From Procambarus clarkii (taxonomy: Eukaryota > Arthropoda > Malacostraca > Decapoda > Cambaridae), in NCBI RefSeq assembly GCF_040958095.1, contig NC_091208.1:8248591-8312590 (forward strand): a stretch of 64,000 nt of DNA, read 5' to 3'. The stretch's first letter is position 1; the number at the start of each line of letters is the position of its first letter. The position numbers were made by a program, and so were the translations under genes. The notes beneath the pieces are model-generated. The model saw nothing but the letters and a program-made list of their open reading frames with translations, did no database searches and was not told the origin of the DNA. Shown piece after piece: positions 1-11,599 of this stretch.

Positions 1-113
1 GTGACGTCATGCACTAAGCAGGACCCCAGTGACGTCATGCACTTAGCAGGACCCCAGTGACGTCATGCACTAAGCAGGATCCCAGTGACGTCATGCACTA
101 AGCAGGACCCCTG
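1..113 (+). repeat. 28-bp CRE minisatellite, array 1
   Basis: About four tandem 28-bp units, each built on CAGTGACGTCATGC followed by ACTAAGCAGGACCC. The core TGACGTCA is the perfect palindromic cAMP-response element bound by CREB/ATF bZIP proteins. The array continues off the left edge and ends at the CTCATGAATG-type junction with module P. Confidence 0.95.
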
Positions 114-429
114 ATGAATGTGAGGACTCTGACTTGTGAATGGATTCACTACTGTGTGCAGTGATCATTGTAAGGCACTGTTAAACACCTGCTTTCTGGT
201 TGTTTCTTGAATTCGGTGAATGAACGGCGGTGAATGACATAAATGTGTAAACATCAGTCAGGAGGAGGAGGAGGGTGATGTCTCCATGACAACGGCGACG
301 CAATCTTCATTTTAACCGGTATTTAAATACTACATAACAAGTGAATGAGAAAGAAATGTCCAAAATCTGAACAATGTTGAAGTGCAACAAGTAGGAAGAC
401 GTGTTGCAACATTATCATGCTTCTCAACT
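114..429 (+). promoter_or_regulatory. Promoter-like module P, copy 1
   Basis: Conserved non-repetitive block found eight times in the window. It carries a CRE-like TGACATAA (TGACGTAA in most other copies), a forkhead-like TGTAAACA, an RFX-like CCATGACAAC, and the AT palindrome TATTTAAATA at 320-329. The leader ATG GGC ATG lies about 180 bp downstream. Promoter function is inferred from motif content and conservation only. Confidence 0.45.
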
Positions 430-1010
430 ACTTCATTAATTTAGAATATAGTTTAGAAAATATTTCATTATAAATTTTGAATTCCATGAGTCTGGACCCA
501 GGGATGAGTGCATGGGCATGTTGACAATTTCTCTTGCAAAGTATGCTTCCTTTATGTTGATATCAATTATATTTACAGGAGTTTGGATATCATGCAAAAA
601 GACGTTGTCCGGATCTATCACTTTCATGTTGTTTATTGTAGTGCTTATTGTTATAACAATAACCAGGCACTGCATCACCAACCTCAACAAAGCCCTAACA
701 ACATCAACACCAGCCTCCTCACCCTCAGCCACAACATAACCATAAACAGGCACTGCATCACCAACCTCAACAAGGCCCTGAACAACATCAACACCAGCCT
801 CCACACCCTCAGCCACAACATAACCATAACCAGGCACTGCATCACCAACCTCAAGAAGGACCTGAACAACATCAACACCGGCCTCCACACCCTCAGCCAC
901 AACATAACCATAACCAGGCACTGCATCACCAACCTCAACAAGGCCCTGAACAACATCAACACCAGCCTCCACACCCTCAGCCACAACATAACCATAACCA
1001 GGCACTGCAT
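430..1010. repeat. Leader plus 84-bp minisatellite, array 1 (4 units)
   Basis: A conserved leader of about 220 bp is followed by four 84-bp units (from about 651) and a fixed terminal part-unit. Because 84 is divisible by three, a stop-free frame in one unit stays open through the array, on both strands. The plus frame reads units with ITNLNKALNNINTSL and the minus frame reads VPGYGYVVAEGVEAG. Here a one-base deletion near 702 relative to the consensus shifts the plus frame. I do not regard this as a demonstrated gene. Confidence 0.9.
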
Positions 1011-1799
1011 CCAATTACAAGATAAGGATTGGAGATTGGACGGGGGAGAAAAAAGTGGTGACCAGCAGCTAAGTTATCCTTACTTACTGACAACTTTGAC
1101 AATGGCCTAAGAATACGGTACACGAAGGGAATATTAATAAGGCATTGAAAGTATCAACATAAAATTTCTGGTTAAATGAAACAAAAAATTTTGAATATAA
1201 AAGTTATTCATTAAAGAGGAATAGAAAACCACGACAAATCTGCAATATGGGTATGAGATGATGAGCAGAATATTATTATTTATTAGTTACTAAATACAAT
1301 TGTTTTGTATCTAGAAACGATAATAAAATTTTATTACTAATATAAAATAATAGAAAATGTCTATTTATTTTTAAAATTGTTGAAATGTTACGAAATTTAA
1401 GCACAAAATTTTACTTTTAAAATTTTTTGTAAAGCAAATTTAATTTATATAAAAAGAAACTTTTGTTGAATTCATTCTGTTGATATTTTAATAAAAATTT
1501 TGAGTGTACATTATAAACATTAAACTATGCAGTGATTAGGGATCACTTAGAGACTGTCTACTGCAGTAGTCGTCGCAGTTTTTAGAGAGTTGGGGACACT
1601 TAGCTACTGAGTACCGTGTTCTGTGGTTGTCACAGAAACTCAATTTTCAACAGGTGTTTCTTGTTGTTGGTGTTTTGGTCACGCTGGTGTTTCTTGTTGT
1701 TGGTGTTTTGGTCACGCTGGTGTTTCTTGTTGTTGGTGTTTTGGTCACGCTGGTGTTTCTTGTTGTTGGTGTTTTGTTTAGGTGGCCACAGAGTACTTA
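1011..1799. repeat. AT-rich spacer, block J and 33-bp minisatellite (GTGTTTCTTG type)
   Basis: The post-array tail (conserved AGAATACGGTACAC) leads into about 400 bp of very AT-rich DNA. It is followed by conserved block J (ACTGAGTACCGTGTTCTG here) and about four 33-bp units at 1651-1785 beginning GTGTTTCTTGTTGTTGGTG. No gene is seen. Confidence 0.85.
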
Positions 1800-1972
1800 A
1801 TCCCAGTAACGTCATGCACTAAGCAGACTCCAGTAACGTCATGCACTAAGCAGACTCCAGTAACGAAATGCACTAAGCCGACTCCAGTAACGTCATGCAC
1901 TAAGCAGGACTCCATTGACGTCATGCACTAAGCAGACTCCAGTAACGTCATGCACTAAGCAGACTCCAGTGG
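1800..1972 (+). repeat. 28-bp CRE minisatellite, array 2 (diverged)
   Basis: Six 27-28 bp units, most reading TAACGTCA rather than TGACGTCA, with AGACTCC in place of AGGACCCC. This shows array-specific homogenisation of a variant. Confidence 0.9.
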
Positions 1973-2560
1973 TTTCACATTCCACCCTCCGAATATGGGG
2001 AAGTAAATGTAACAGCAGAATTAAGTGTAATTATGTACTATTCCTAGCAGTCAGGAATTGTATATATTTTCACTTAGTATTAAACTGTACCGTCAAATAT
2101 ATTGTAAATATTTGTGTTTACCTAAAAAGCTGAATAGAAAACCACGAACTAACCTAACTTTCTTAATGTATGATGACAAACAATTTATTGTTTCATAATT
2201 ACAATTATTTCTCAACCTATAGCAATTGTAATATAAAATTTTTATAAAGCTAATAACCGAAACTAAAATATTTCAATATATTGTAAAGTACTTAGGATAT
2301 TTTCATATTTTGTATAAAATCTCAATTGTTTAATAAAATTAAAAAGAAACTTTAAATATTTGAAACTTGCACATAAAACATAAATTTGAAAACTTAATCA
2401 TACAATTCCGAGTGTTAATAGAAAACGAGAAGAATATATGGGAAGTTAAATGTAACAGCCCGATGATATGTGTAATTATCTTTTATGCAGAACATTCAAG
2501 AAATGTATTTATTACATTTATTATTAACACGTACTCTCTATTCAGAGGATGCGTTGCCTC
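1973..2560. other. AT-rich sequence without recognisable content
   Basis: AT-rich and not clearly matched elsewhere in the window. Only short open frames (up to about 70 codons) without family resemblance are present. I see no gene. Confidence 0.6.
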
Positions 2561-2860
2561 CTCATACAGATACAGGTGACATTTAGACAATGAATTCTCC
2601 CCTAAAAGCTCAGTTTCTTAAATGACAAACCCGGCTGTTTGCTTCCTTTGGAGGGCATAAAACATGACATATATGCAGTTTATGGCGTAAATGTGTAAAC
2701 ATCAGTCAGGAGGAGGAGGAGGGGTGATGTCTCCATGACAACGGCGTCGCATCTTCCCTTTAACCGGTATTTAAATACTACATAACAAGTGAATGAGAAA
2801 GAAATGTCCAAAATATTTAACAAAGTTGCTGTGTAACAAGTAGGAAGACATGTTGCAACA
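2561..2860 (+). promoter_or_regulatory. Module P, copy 2, with alternative upstream half
   Basis: The downstream half matches the other P copies, with TATTTAAATA at 2768-2777. The upstream half (CAGATACAGGTGACATTTAG and following) replaces the usual CRE-array junction and is shared only with the copy at 18967. So P exists in two subfamilies. Confidence 0.45.
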
Positions 2861-3580
2861 TCATGATTCTTAACTTTATTACCAAAGTACTAGGGTACTC
2901 TGCAACATCATCATGGGTTCGTAACTCCTATATCAGTTTTGAATATAGTGTAGAAAAATATTTCTTAATAAATATTGAATTTCATGAATCTGGGGCTGAG
3001 TGCATGGGCATGTCGTCACTTTCTCTTGCAAAATCTGCCTCGCTCGTGTTTATATAAATTACATTCACAAGAATTTGGATATCACGCAGAAATTTGTCCG
3101 GATCTTCAACTTTCATGATGTTTATTGTAGTCCTTATTGTTATAACCATAACCAGGCACTGTATCACCAACCTCAACAAGGCCCTGAACAGCATCAACAC
3201 CAGCCTCCACACCCTCATTCACAACATAACCATAACCAGGCACTGCATCACCAACCTCAACAAGGCCCTGAACAACATCAACACCAGCCTCCACACCCTC
3301 AGCCACAACATAACCATAACCAGGCACTGCATCACCAACCTCAACAAGGCCCTGAACATCAACACCAGCCTCCACAAACTCAGCCACAACATAACCATAA
3401 CCAGACACTGCATCACCAACCTCAACAAGGCCCTGAACAACATCAACACCAGCCTCCACACCCTCAGCCACAACATAACCATAACCAGGCACTGCATCAC
3501 CAACCTCAACAAGGCCCTGAACAACATGAACACCAGCCTCCATACCCTCAGCCACAACATAACCATAACCAGACACTGCA
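2861..3580. repeat. Leader plus 84-bp minisatellite, array 2 (5 units)
   Basis: Five units from about 3140. One unit is 81 bp because of an in-frame 3-bp deletion. The leader also lacks 3 bp relative to other copies. The plus leader frame starting at 3003 (ATG GGC ATG) meets a TAA at 3055-3057, so the two-hydrophobic-segment reading of other copies is broken here. Confidence 0.9.
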
Positions 3581-4324
3581 GCCACTTACTGGATCTGGAT
3601 TAGGGATTGGACGGGGAGGAGGAAAGAATGGTGCCCAGCAGCTAAGTTATCTTTACTAACTGACAACTTTGACAATGGTCTAAGAATACAGTACACAAAG
3701 GGGATATTAATAAGACATTGAAAGTATCAACATAAAATTTCTGGTTAAATGAAACAAAAAAATTTGAATATAAAAGTTAATCATAAAAGAGGTATAGAAA
3801 ACCACGACAATTCTGTGTGTGAGAGGATGAGCAGATTATTATTGTTTATTTGTTACTAAATAGAAATATTTTGTATCTAGAAACATACCAATAATATTTT
3901 ATTACTAATATAAAATTAAAAATATTTTTTTATTCGTTTTTTAAATTGTTAAATGTTACAAAATTTAAGCACAAAATTTTACTAAAAAAAATTTTCCTAG
4001 ACAAATTTAATTTAAGTAAAAAGAAACTTCTATTGGGTTACATCGTGTTCAAATATTAATAAAATTTTGAGTGTTCATTATACACATTAAACTGTGCAGT
4101 GATTAGGGATCACTTAGACTGTCTTCTGCAGTTGTTAGAGAGTGGGGGACACTTAGTTACTGTGTACCGTGTTCTGAGGACTGTGGTTGTCACAGAAACT
4201 CACCTTTCAACAGGTGTTTCTTGCAAGTGTTTTGGTCACGCAGGTGTTTCTTGTTGATGGTGTTTTGGTCAGGTGGCCACATTGCACTGAGCATAGAGCC
4301 AGCAGGTGGTCACAGAGTACTTAA
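3581..4324. repeat. AT-rich spacer and block J
   Basis: Post-array tail, AT-rich spacer, block J around 4080-4200, and a degraded pair of GTGTTTCTTG-type 33-bp units around 4215-4270. Part of one GGCCAC-type 33-bp unit leads into the next CRE array. No gene seen. Confidence 0.8.
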
Positions 4325-4430
4325 TCCCAGTGTCTTCATGCACTAAGCAGGATCCCAGTGACGTCATGCACTCAGCAGGACCTCAGTGACGTCATGCACT
4401 AAGCATTACCCCAGTAACGCTTATACTATA
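4325..4430 (+). repeat. 28-bp CRE minisatellite, array 3
   Basis: About four units, two of them with intact TGACGTCA. The array ends where the sequence joins the block interrupted by LINE-A. Confidence 0.9.
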
Positions 4431-4633
4431 TTAATACTGTATAATTTTAAAATTTTGAGTACACGAAGCACCAATGAAACTTTGCTGTCGGCAGCGGGCT
4501 GGGATCATATAGCTACTGACTGTTGACCAGCCAGTTGATAGTGTGGGGAGTTGCTCCTGAGCTACCGTGCAGTGAGGACGTGTCGCCTGCTGCTCCGGTG
4601 GTTTGAGTCGGTTCTCACTACGTGTAGAGAGCC

Positions 4634-6555
4634 ATGGGGAAGGCTCAGCGCAAGAGGGAATGGAAGCAGCTTTCGGACGAGGAAGGACGGGGGACCGATG
4701 TGCAGCAGGCCCCAAAGAAAACTGCTATCGAGGCTTTACCACTTGCTTCTACCAGCAAGTCAGCGGACGTAATGGACCTAGAGAGGGCAGCGTCAGTCAC
4801 ACACCAGCCAGTGTCGGTCAATGCTTCTCTGTCCGCAACGCTGCCGCGGGACGGCAGTATGAGTCAGGAGAGGACACCACCGGTTTCACGCCAGCCATTG
4901 TTCCTCTCTCCACAGCCCAGCCGCAGGACAGCAGTATGGGACAGGGGAGGACACCACCAGTCTCACACCAGACATCGCCAGCCTCTGCACTTCTTCCGAA
5001 ATTCAAGATCATGCAGACCGACCACTTTCCTACAGCATATGGAGTAGTAACGGCGATGGAAAAAGAACAACCGGAGCTCAAACTTTCCATTACAGTCAAC
5101 CTGAAGGGAGAAATAATACTGACACCTCAAGACCAACAGACTGCACATTACTTAGAGAAGGTAAGAGTCCTGCAGGGGAACCCTGTGTGCTTGGTAAAGC
5201 TGGACCCTTCAGAACGACGCACACGAGTCGTGCTTTTGGGATACCCAATCGACTTTCCCCTGGATCCAGTGCTAGAACACAAGCAAGTCCTGAGTGCGGA
5301 ACGTTGCCACACAAAAGTAGACAAGGCAGCGACGCATCAGGTTCTGGTGACCGTCATGGGACATGTGCCGGAAACTTTCGGTCTTGGAAATTGGGGGACA
5401 TACCGACAGAGGCCATACGTCCCGGAACCCCTACGCTGCTTCAGGTGTCAGAAATACGGCCACCATCAGTCACGCTGCACAGGACAGGAGAGGTGCGGAG
5501 TGTGCAGCCTGAGACATCCCACCAAAGACTGTATTGCCAAGCACAAGGCAAACCAGACCACAACAGCCAAATGTCCAAATTGTGGAGGCAAACATCATGC
5601 CTGGAGCACAACCTGCTCTGCACGGAAACAAAAAGTGCAGACAGCTCAGGCCAGGGTCGACACACTGACCAGCGGTACATCCACCAACACCAACGTCTGG
5701 AACACTCGTGCACAGCCACAACAGCCACCCGCTCTCACAGTGCAAAATTTCCCGAATCTGTCAATTCTGAATCAGACATTACACGGAAGTGTTGCAGAAG
5801 TCCAGCAAGTGCAAATGAGCAGAAAACACTTACTTTCGGAATCTACTCACCAGCTATACAGTTTTACCGAGGTCCAGCTGCAAACCATCGTGAAGATCAT
5901 GGCAGAGACCATTATCAATTGCCTACAGATGACGCAGAACGCCTCACAACAGCAGACTCAAGACATCACTTGTGTGATAATGGACAAGATCGTGCAGCAG
6001 ACCACAGTTACACGAGAAATAGACAGTCTCCGACAGGATGGAGCACAAGAGGACAAACAACGCAACTTGGACTTACTGACTACCGACAACAGTCGGCTAG
6101 TCAAGACACCGGAACATCGACATTCACAAACGCAACTGCAAGACGCAGTGACCACCCACGATCAACAGAATCTTCCAACACAGGAGACAGACAACAACAG
6201 CCAATGCAGTCTGATCTGCAGCACCGCCCACAAAGACGTATTGAACAGCAGAGATGCGCAGGTTCCGCCAACACAAGAAATGGCCGCGAGCAATCAATGC
6301 AGTCCGACTTGCAGCAATACCAACTACAAAGTGATGGACCACAGTTCTGCACAGATTCCAACAATGCCGGGGTTGACCACGGACAATCAATGCAGTCCGA
6401 CCTGCAGCACTTCCAACAACATAGCGATGGACCACAGTTATGCACAGATTCCAACAACGTCGGGGATGACCACGAACTATCAATGCAGTCCGATTTGCAG
6501 CGACACGACTTGCGAGGCGGAGAATATAGAGGTCGATTCCGAGGAGGAGTTCTAG
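4634..6555 (+). pseudogene. LINE-A ORF1 (Gag-like nucleic-acid-binding protein), frameshifted
   Basis: ORF1 proteins of LINEs coat element RNA in cytoplasmic particles. I choose the ATG at 4634 (MGKAQRKREWKQL), whose frame ends at 5047. From about 4900 the meaningful frame is the other one, which runs to the stop at 6555. The evidence for a frameshift is a motif, RTPPVSRQ then RTPPVSHQ, present twice about 75 bp apart in different frames. Three zinc knuckles follow at about 5435-5625: CX2CX4HX4C, CX2CX3HX4C and a third C/H cluster. The C-terminus holds about four imperfect 32-residue repeats, each with QCSPTCS and AQIPT (about 6190-6520). The stop is at 6553-6555, just before ORF2. The long +3 frame across 5187-6680 is a shadow. 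Confidence 0.8.
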
Positions 6556-6595
6556 TAGAACAAGCAAACCAACCGAACCCGTCGTCTGGCCATTA

Positions 6596-9500
6596 CGAAT
6601 TCTGCAGTGGAACATACAAGGTCTTGGAAATAAAAAACACACACTTCAGGAGACTGCAATCAGCACGAAAGCAGATATAATCGTTTTGGAAGAAACTCTT
6701 TTCCCAGCCACGAAATCCTTCAGATTAGCTGGTTATCAGCACTATGTTCTCCCGTATGAGCAGGGGAGACTAAGAGGATTAATGACCCTAGTCAGAAACA
6801 CCATACCCAGCAAGAAAATAGACTCGGTTTCATGTGGGGATGGAGTAGAGGTATTAGCAGTTACAGTGAATATGGCTAATTTTGAGCTCCTCATATACAA
6901 CGTCTACAAGCCCCCTAGACGTAAACTAGAAGCAGAGGCAGTGCTTGCCTTGGCCACGCAGGAAAATTTAATTCTTGCTGGAGATTTTAATGCTCATCAT
7001 CCAGAGTTAGGTGCAACTGGGCCAGCCAATGCAGATGGGCGCCATTTAGCTGCAGCTCTGCGAGAAGTACCTGAAATTACACTTCTCAACACTGGGGAAC
7101 CCACTCACATTCTAGGAGGTTCCCTTGATCTTACATTCATCTCCACAGCACTCCAGCAACAGGCGAAGTGGGAAGTAGACCCGGTGATCACTAGTGACCA
7201 CTATGCTACTGTCACGACACTCAACCTGGCACGACCTCCTACACCTCCTGCGCGGCCTCGGTGGAATTTAGGGAAGGCCAATTGGAATGTATACCAGGAA
7301 GAACTTGAAAAATGGTATGCAACGTACACGCCACCTGAGGATTTGAACATACACGAGACCAATCTGCAGGAAGCCGTTGCAGCTGCTGCGAACAAAGCTA
7401 TTCCAATCATTATCACAGGTAACACGAAACGAAAGAACTATTGGTTCTATAGTAATGACGTTAAAGAACAGAACCACAGAGTCAATATCTTCAGAAAACA
7501 TCTAAAGAGAAACCCCACACCAGAAGGAAGAACTCTGCTACGAGCGGTGATATCTGAAGCAAGGCGAGTTTCTCGAGAAGTAAAGGAGGCAAGATGGTTT
7601 GAGTGGTGTCAAACTCTAAATGAACATAGTAGTCTTGGCAAGATATGGGGTCAGATTAAAACTATATCAGGTCGACCAGCCCGGCCACAGGCATGTATTC
7701 AACCATTGCAGGAGGCTGAGAAACTTGCTCTCCAATTTGCAGAAAGAACAGCTTCATATCAGCTTCCTGCAATGGTCCGAAGGCAACAAGAACACTTAAA
7801 ACAAGAGAGGATGACAGTCATTCATGAGGGCATAGCTATAAATGACGAATGTGACTGTCCCTTCACCGAACAGGAACTAAGCAGAGCCAAAAAGGGTGGT
7901 AAGGACACTGCACCAGGTGCTGATAACATTACATACTCAATGATCGCACATGCAGGTCCTGCTGGAGACCGAGGGATGTTGGACGTCATCAATGCGTCTT
8001 GGCAGCAAGGCAAACTACCGCCCTCTTGGAAGAAAGCAGACATCATACCGATTCCTAAGCCGAATGAACCTGGCAATTACAGACCCATTTCCTTAACATC
8101 ATGCGTTAGTAAAACTGCAGAACGGATGGTCTTAAATAGGCTACTGTGGAAGACTGGAGACCTTCATAAACACATATTTGGCTTCACTAGAGGTGTAGGT
8201 ACTGCCAACTGCATAGCAACATTACTAGGAACAGTTAACTCGGGTCCAGCTATAGTGGTCTTCCTTGATCTGGAAAAAGCATTTGAACTTGCAAGCCCGC
8301 CAGCAATACTACACACCTTAGTTAAAAAAGGTGTGAGGGGGAAAATGCTAGCATGGATTCAAGATTACCTAAGTCACAGGTATGCCAGAGTAAAGTTGCA
8401 AGGACAAGTGTCGGACTACCACTTGCACGAGAATGGGACTCCACAAGGAGGAGTCCTCAGTCCTAGTCTTTTTAACATCCTTATGGAAAACCTTGTTACC
8501 ATGTCCTTTACAGAAGGGGTTACATTGCTAAGCTATGCTGATGATCTAGCATTAGTCGTTACGGGTCCTTCACTTCTAAATAAAGCTCAAGGTGCTTTAG
8601 ATCAAGTGACATCTGAATGCAGTGTTTTAGGGCTAAAAATATCTGCACAGAAGTCTAAGGCGATGAGACTAGGTGGCAAGGCTCCAGACAGGCACCTCCG
8701 CATTCAGGACATTAACCTTCAGTGGGTTCCGCAATATCGATATCTCGGAGTGTGGATTGATTTTAAGATGACATTCAATAAGCAAATTCAATATCTAAAG
8801 GAGAAAGCAAAGTCACGAATAAATATAATGAGAGCAATCACAGGGCCCCGTCTAGGAGCGGGACACAGAGTGTTGAGAATGTTTTACATACACGCCGTTC
8901 GTTCCCTGGTTGATTATGCAGCGCCTGCCTTACTCACTCTTTCTCCTGGTCAGTGGGCAAACGTTGAGGTTCTTCAAAATGATGCATTGCGGGTCATAAC
9001 AGGTGCTCCCAGATGGACTAAAATCCTGAACCTACGACTAGAGACAAAGCTAACGTCGATTGAAATAAGGGTAAAGGGGATTGCTGCGTGCATGCTGACC
9101 AAGATATTGACTAGACCTCGAATCAGTTCACTTAAAGATTTGATCACTGGAGCACTAACTCTGGACAGAAGAGCCTCCAATAGCAACAGGTGGACCCATT
9201 GTGCGATAAACGCCATCGATACGTTCGATATGGCAAACAAAGTCACTGAGAGGGGTGTCGACGACATACATGCAGACTTTGTTATACAAGCCCCTTGGGA
9301 ATCTCTGCCAGCAGACTTTCAGATTATGGCTCTTGACGGGAAGAAGAACCAGACACATCCTCATCTGCTACGTCACATTGCACAGATGCATATAGAAGCA
9401 AATATGGCATCCGACAGCTTCACTTACTTCACGGATGGGTCAGTAGACCAGCAGGGACAGGAAACCGGAGCTGCAGTTAAAGCAGGAAACTCTGTATATA

Positions 9501-10253
9501 GTTGGAGGCTCTCAAATGGGTGTTCGACTTTACAGACTGAGATGCTAGCCATTCAAAAGGCTTTGGAACATGCTCTTGCTGAACACCGCCAACATGTTAT
9601 CGTCCATACAGATTCGAGAACCGCCATTGAAACCTTGCAACAGGAACACATGTGATAACATCCATCTGATCACCAATGTCTTATCATTCATGCACACACT
9701 CCACCGACAAGGCCGACGGGTGCTTATCAACTGGGTGCCAAGTCATGTGGGACTATTAGGTAATGACGTTGCAGACGAAGCTGCAAAACTTGCTACTAAG
9801 AGGAGGAATGTAGACATTTACATACCACCGAGTCTCTCCCAGATGAAGAAAGTGATTCGAAACAGAGCAATGCGAAGGTTGTACAGTGACCACAACACAG
9901 CAGTTGCAACATCAGGATCTGCGGGTTGGTACAAGAATTCGACCAACTACGAACCACTTAGTTTGATGAAAGGGGGCAGTAGAACAACAGAAGTGCACTT
10001 ACATCGCATCAGGCTTGGATACCCATGTGCATGGGAAATAGGCTTACGGGTTCCGGAAGGTGAGAGGAAATGTCAACACTGTGGAGAAATGCCCGACAGA
10101 CCACTGGACCATTATCTAACACAGTGCACAGTTACAAACCCGTTAAGATTTCACCTTCGATTCGACAGAGCAGAGGAAGTTGTTAAACACATATGGCAAA
10201 ATCTTACTGAAGCGACCATACGGGTCATACATACTCATCCTCCGCCCAGGTAA
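6596..10253 (+). pseudogene. LINE-A ORF2 polyprotein (endonuclease, reverse transcriptase, RNase H), frameshifted
   Basis: This enzyme nicks the target and primes reverse transcription there. The APE-type endonuclease starts at ILQWNIQGLGNKK (from 6596), upstream of any ATG in this frame, so the true start is unclear. GDFNAHH and SDHYATV follow. The reverse transcriptase shows NYRPISLTSC, the motif-A region DLEKAFE, GTPQGGVLSPSL and the catalytic YADD (about 8535). RNase H shows FTDGS, the ETEMLAIQ-type glutamate region, HTDSRTAI and SHVGLLGNDVADEAA, then a C-terminal CX2CX8HX5C motif. A one-base shift between about 9630 and 9652 moves the frame. The frame-2 part stops at 9653-9655 and the RNase H end continues in frame 3 to 10253. 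Otherwise the polymerase appears intact, so the loss is recent. Confidence 0.88.
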
Positions 10254-10358
10254 ACCAGAAACGAGCATCACTTAGTGGGCCAGCCAGAGGCTTAGGGCCC
10301 GCGCAGGAAAAGGGCCCTGCTAAAAAGAAAAAAAAAACAAAAAAAAATATAGCTACTG

Positions 10359-10487
10359 TGTAATACGGTGATCATCGCATTTGTTACTGTTGGGGACATT
10401 TACCTACTGTGTACCCTGTTCTGAGGCCAGTAGTTGTAAAAATTTAACCATTCAACAGGTGATTTTTAATGTTAGTGTTACGGTCAG
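10359..10487. repeat. Block J resuming after LINE-A
   Basis: Continues the interrupted background repeat (TGTAATACGGTGATCATCGC) and matches 30253 onward. It leads into the 33-bp array. No gene. Confidence 0.8.
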
Positions 10488-10668
10488 GCGGCCACAAAGC
10501 AATAAGCCTAGAGCCAGCAGGTGGCCACAGAGCAGTAAGCCTAGAGCAAGCAGGTGGCCACAGAGCAGTAAGCCTAGAGCCAGCAGGTGGCCACAGAGCA
10601 GTAAGCCTAGAGCCAGCAGATGGCCACAGAGCACTAAGCCTAGAGCCAGCAGGTGGCCACAAGGGAAG
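10488..10668 (+). repeat. 33-bp GGCCAC-type minisatellite (about 5 units)
   Basis: Tandem 33-bp units containing AGGTGGCCACAGAGCAGTAA and GCCTAGAGCCAGC. Since 33 is divisible by three, several frames stay open (for example VSLEPAGGHRA). These are by-products of the repeat. Confidence 0.93.
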
Positions 10669-10674
10669 AGAACA

Positions 10675-10835
10675 GCCTTAATATATGTTTATTCAGGTAA
10701 GGTACATACATACAAGTGATGTTACATTAATGGATTGATATATAGCTAGAGCTAGTACATACAATGCCTAAAGCCACTATTACTCAATGCGTTTCGGGCA
10801 AGAAAAACATTAATATCAAGAACTTAATACTAATT
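10675..10835 (-). mobile_element. LINE/SINE 3' tail fragment, minus strand
   Basis: Read on the minus strand it carries GCCCGAAACGCATTGAGTAA and TAGTGGCTTTAGGCATTG, ending in a CTTACCTGAATAAA-like segment. It matches the plus-strand tail at 62337-62672, so it is a short, 5'-truncated copy of the same family. Confidence 0.7.
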
Positions 10836-11560
10836 GAGCATAAAGAATAAAAAGTGTTGAGAACATATACAAATAAAGATAAAAAAAAGGGGGGAACATG
10901 ACTGAAAAAGCAGCACAAATACAATAGGCTTGCACAAATACAATAGCCTTGATATATTATGTTAAAGTACACTATTGCACTTATATTAATTACTCAGATT
11001 CGTCACTTAACTGAGACTCAGTGTAATAAGGGCACCCTAACTTCATCTTATGTAAATGCTGATTTAATGTTTTCCCAACTATATTGACAGCTCTTCTTTG
11101 ATGGAGAGAAAATGCAAAAGTATGTAGAGAAGAAGGGAGAGGGGGATAGAGGAAGAGAGGGTGAGAGGGAGGGATGGAAGGAGAAGATGAAGGGAAAGGA
11201 GATAATGATTCGAACTACTACAGATAAAGGCTTTCATCAATGTCTTTTACATTTCCTTCTCTTTACATTTACCTAAATCTTTGCTTTGTGACATTGTAAA
11301 CATTTTTATAGCAATGTATAAATTTATACAATGAAATAGTGTTTGGCCCTGGATAATAAAAACTTGTTTTTAATTGCTTATGCCTCCAAAATCTAGAAAA
11401 TGGTTATTATTTTTTAGAAACTTGCCTTAGAGAGCTTGGGGAAGATGTCTAGGGAAAAGGTCATAGGCACAATTTAAAGCTTTAAGGTAACAATATCAAT
11501 TTTTTGCCTACATTGGAGGCATAACAAATTTGAAAAAAGTACATACTCAGGAAGTGTGTA
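10836..11560. repeat. Module D, copy 1
   Basis: After about 100 bp of unassigned sequence comes a block also present at 24691, 30729 and 36109. Landmarks are TGTAAATGCTGATTTAATG, a purine-rich run at about 11100-11215, and ATCTAGAAAATGGTTATTAT. No gene. Confidence 0.8.
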
Positions 11561-11599
11561 TTCTGAGTGTGTACGGACGCCTGACAACTGGGTGGACAG

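Larger units (their letters stand above)
4519..10346 (+). mobile_element. LINE-A: RNase H-bearing non-LTR retrotransposon
   Basis: Apparently full-length element of about 5.8 kb with 5' UTR, ORF1 (CCHC), ORF2 (endonuclease, reverse transcriptase, RNase H) and an A-rich 3' tail. It is bounded by a perfect 12-bp direct repeat ATATAGCTACTG at 4507-4518 and 10347-10358. The same flanking sequence is uninterrupted at about 30207-30263, with the single target at 30241-30252, so this is the empty site in another copy of the background repeat. RNase H together with a three-knuckle ORF1 suggests the I group, but clade assignment needs a tree. Lesions in both ORFs make this copy non-autonomous. Confidence 0.93.

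Noticed and set aside
1..1010. Idea that the 84-bp unit is three diverged 28-bp CRE units (84 = 3 x 28)
   Set aside because: The three thirds of the 84-bp unit do not resemble one another or the 28-bp unit by eye; the ratio is probably coincidence.
5187..6680. Long +3 open frame (497 codons) over LINE-A ORF1
   Set aside because: Out of frame with the zinc knuckles and repeats; composition looks like a shadow of ORF1.
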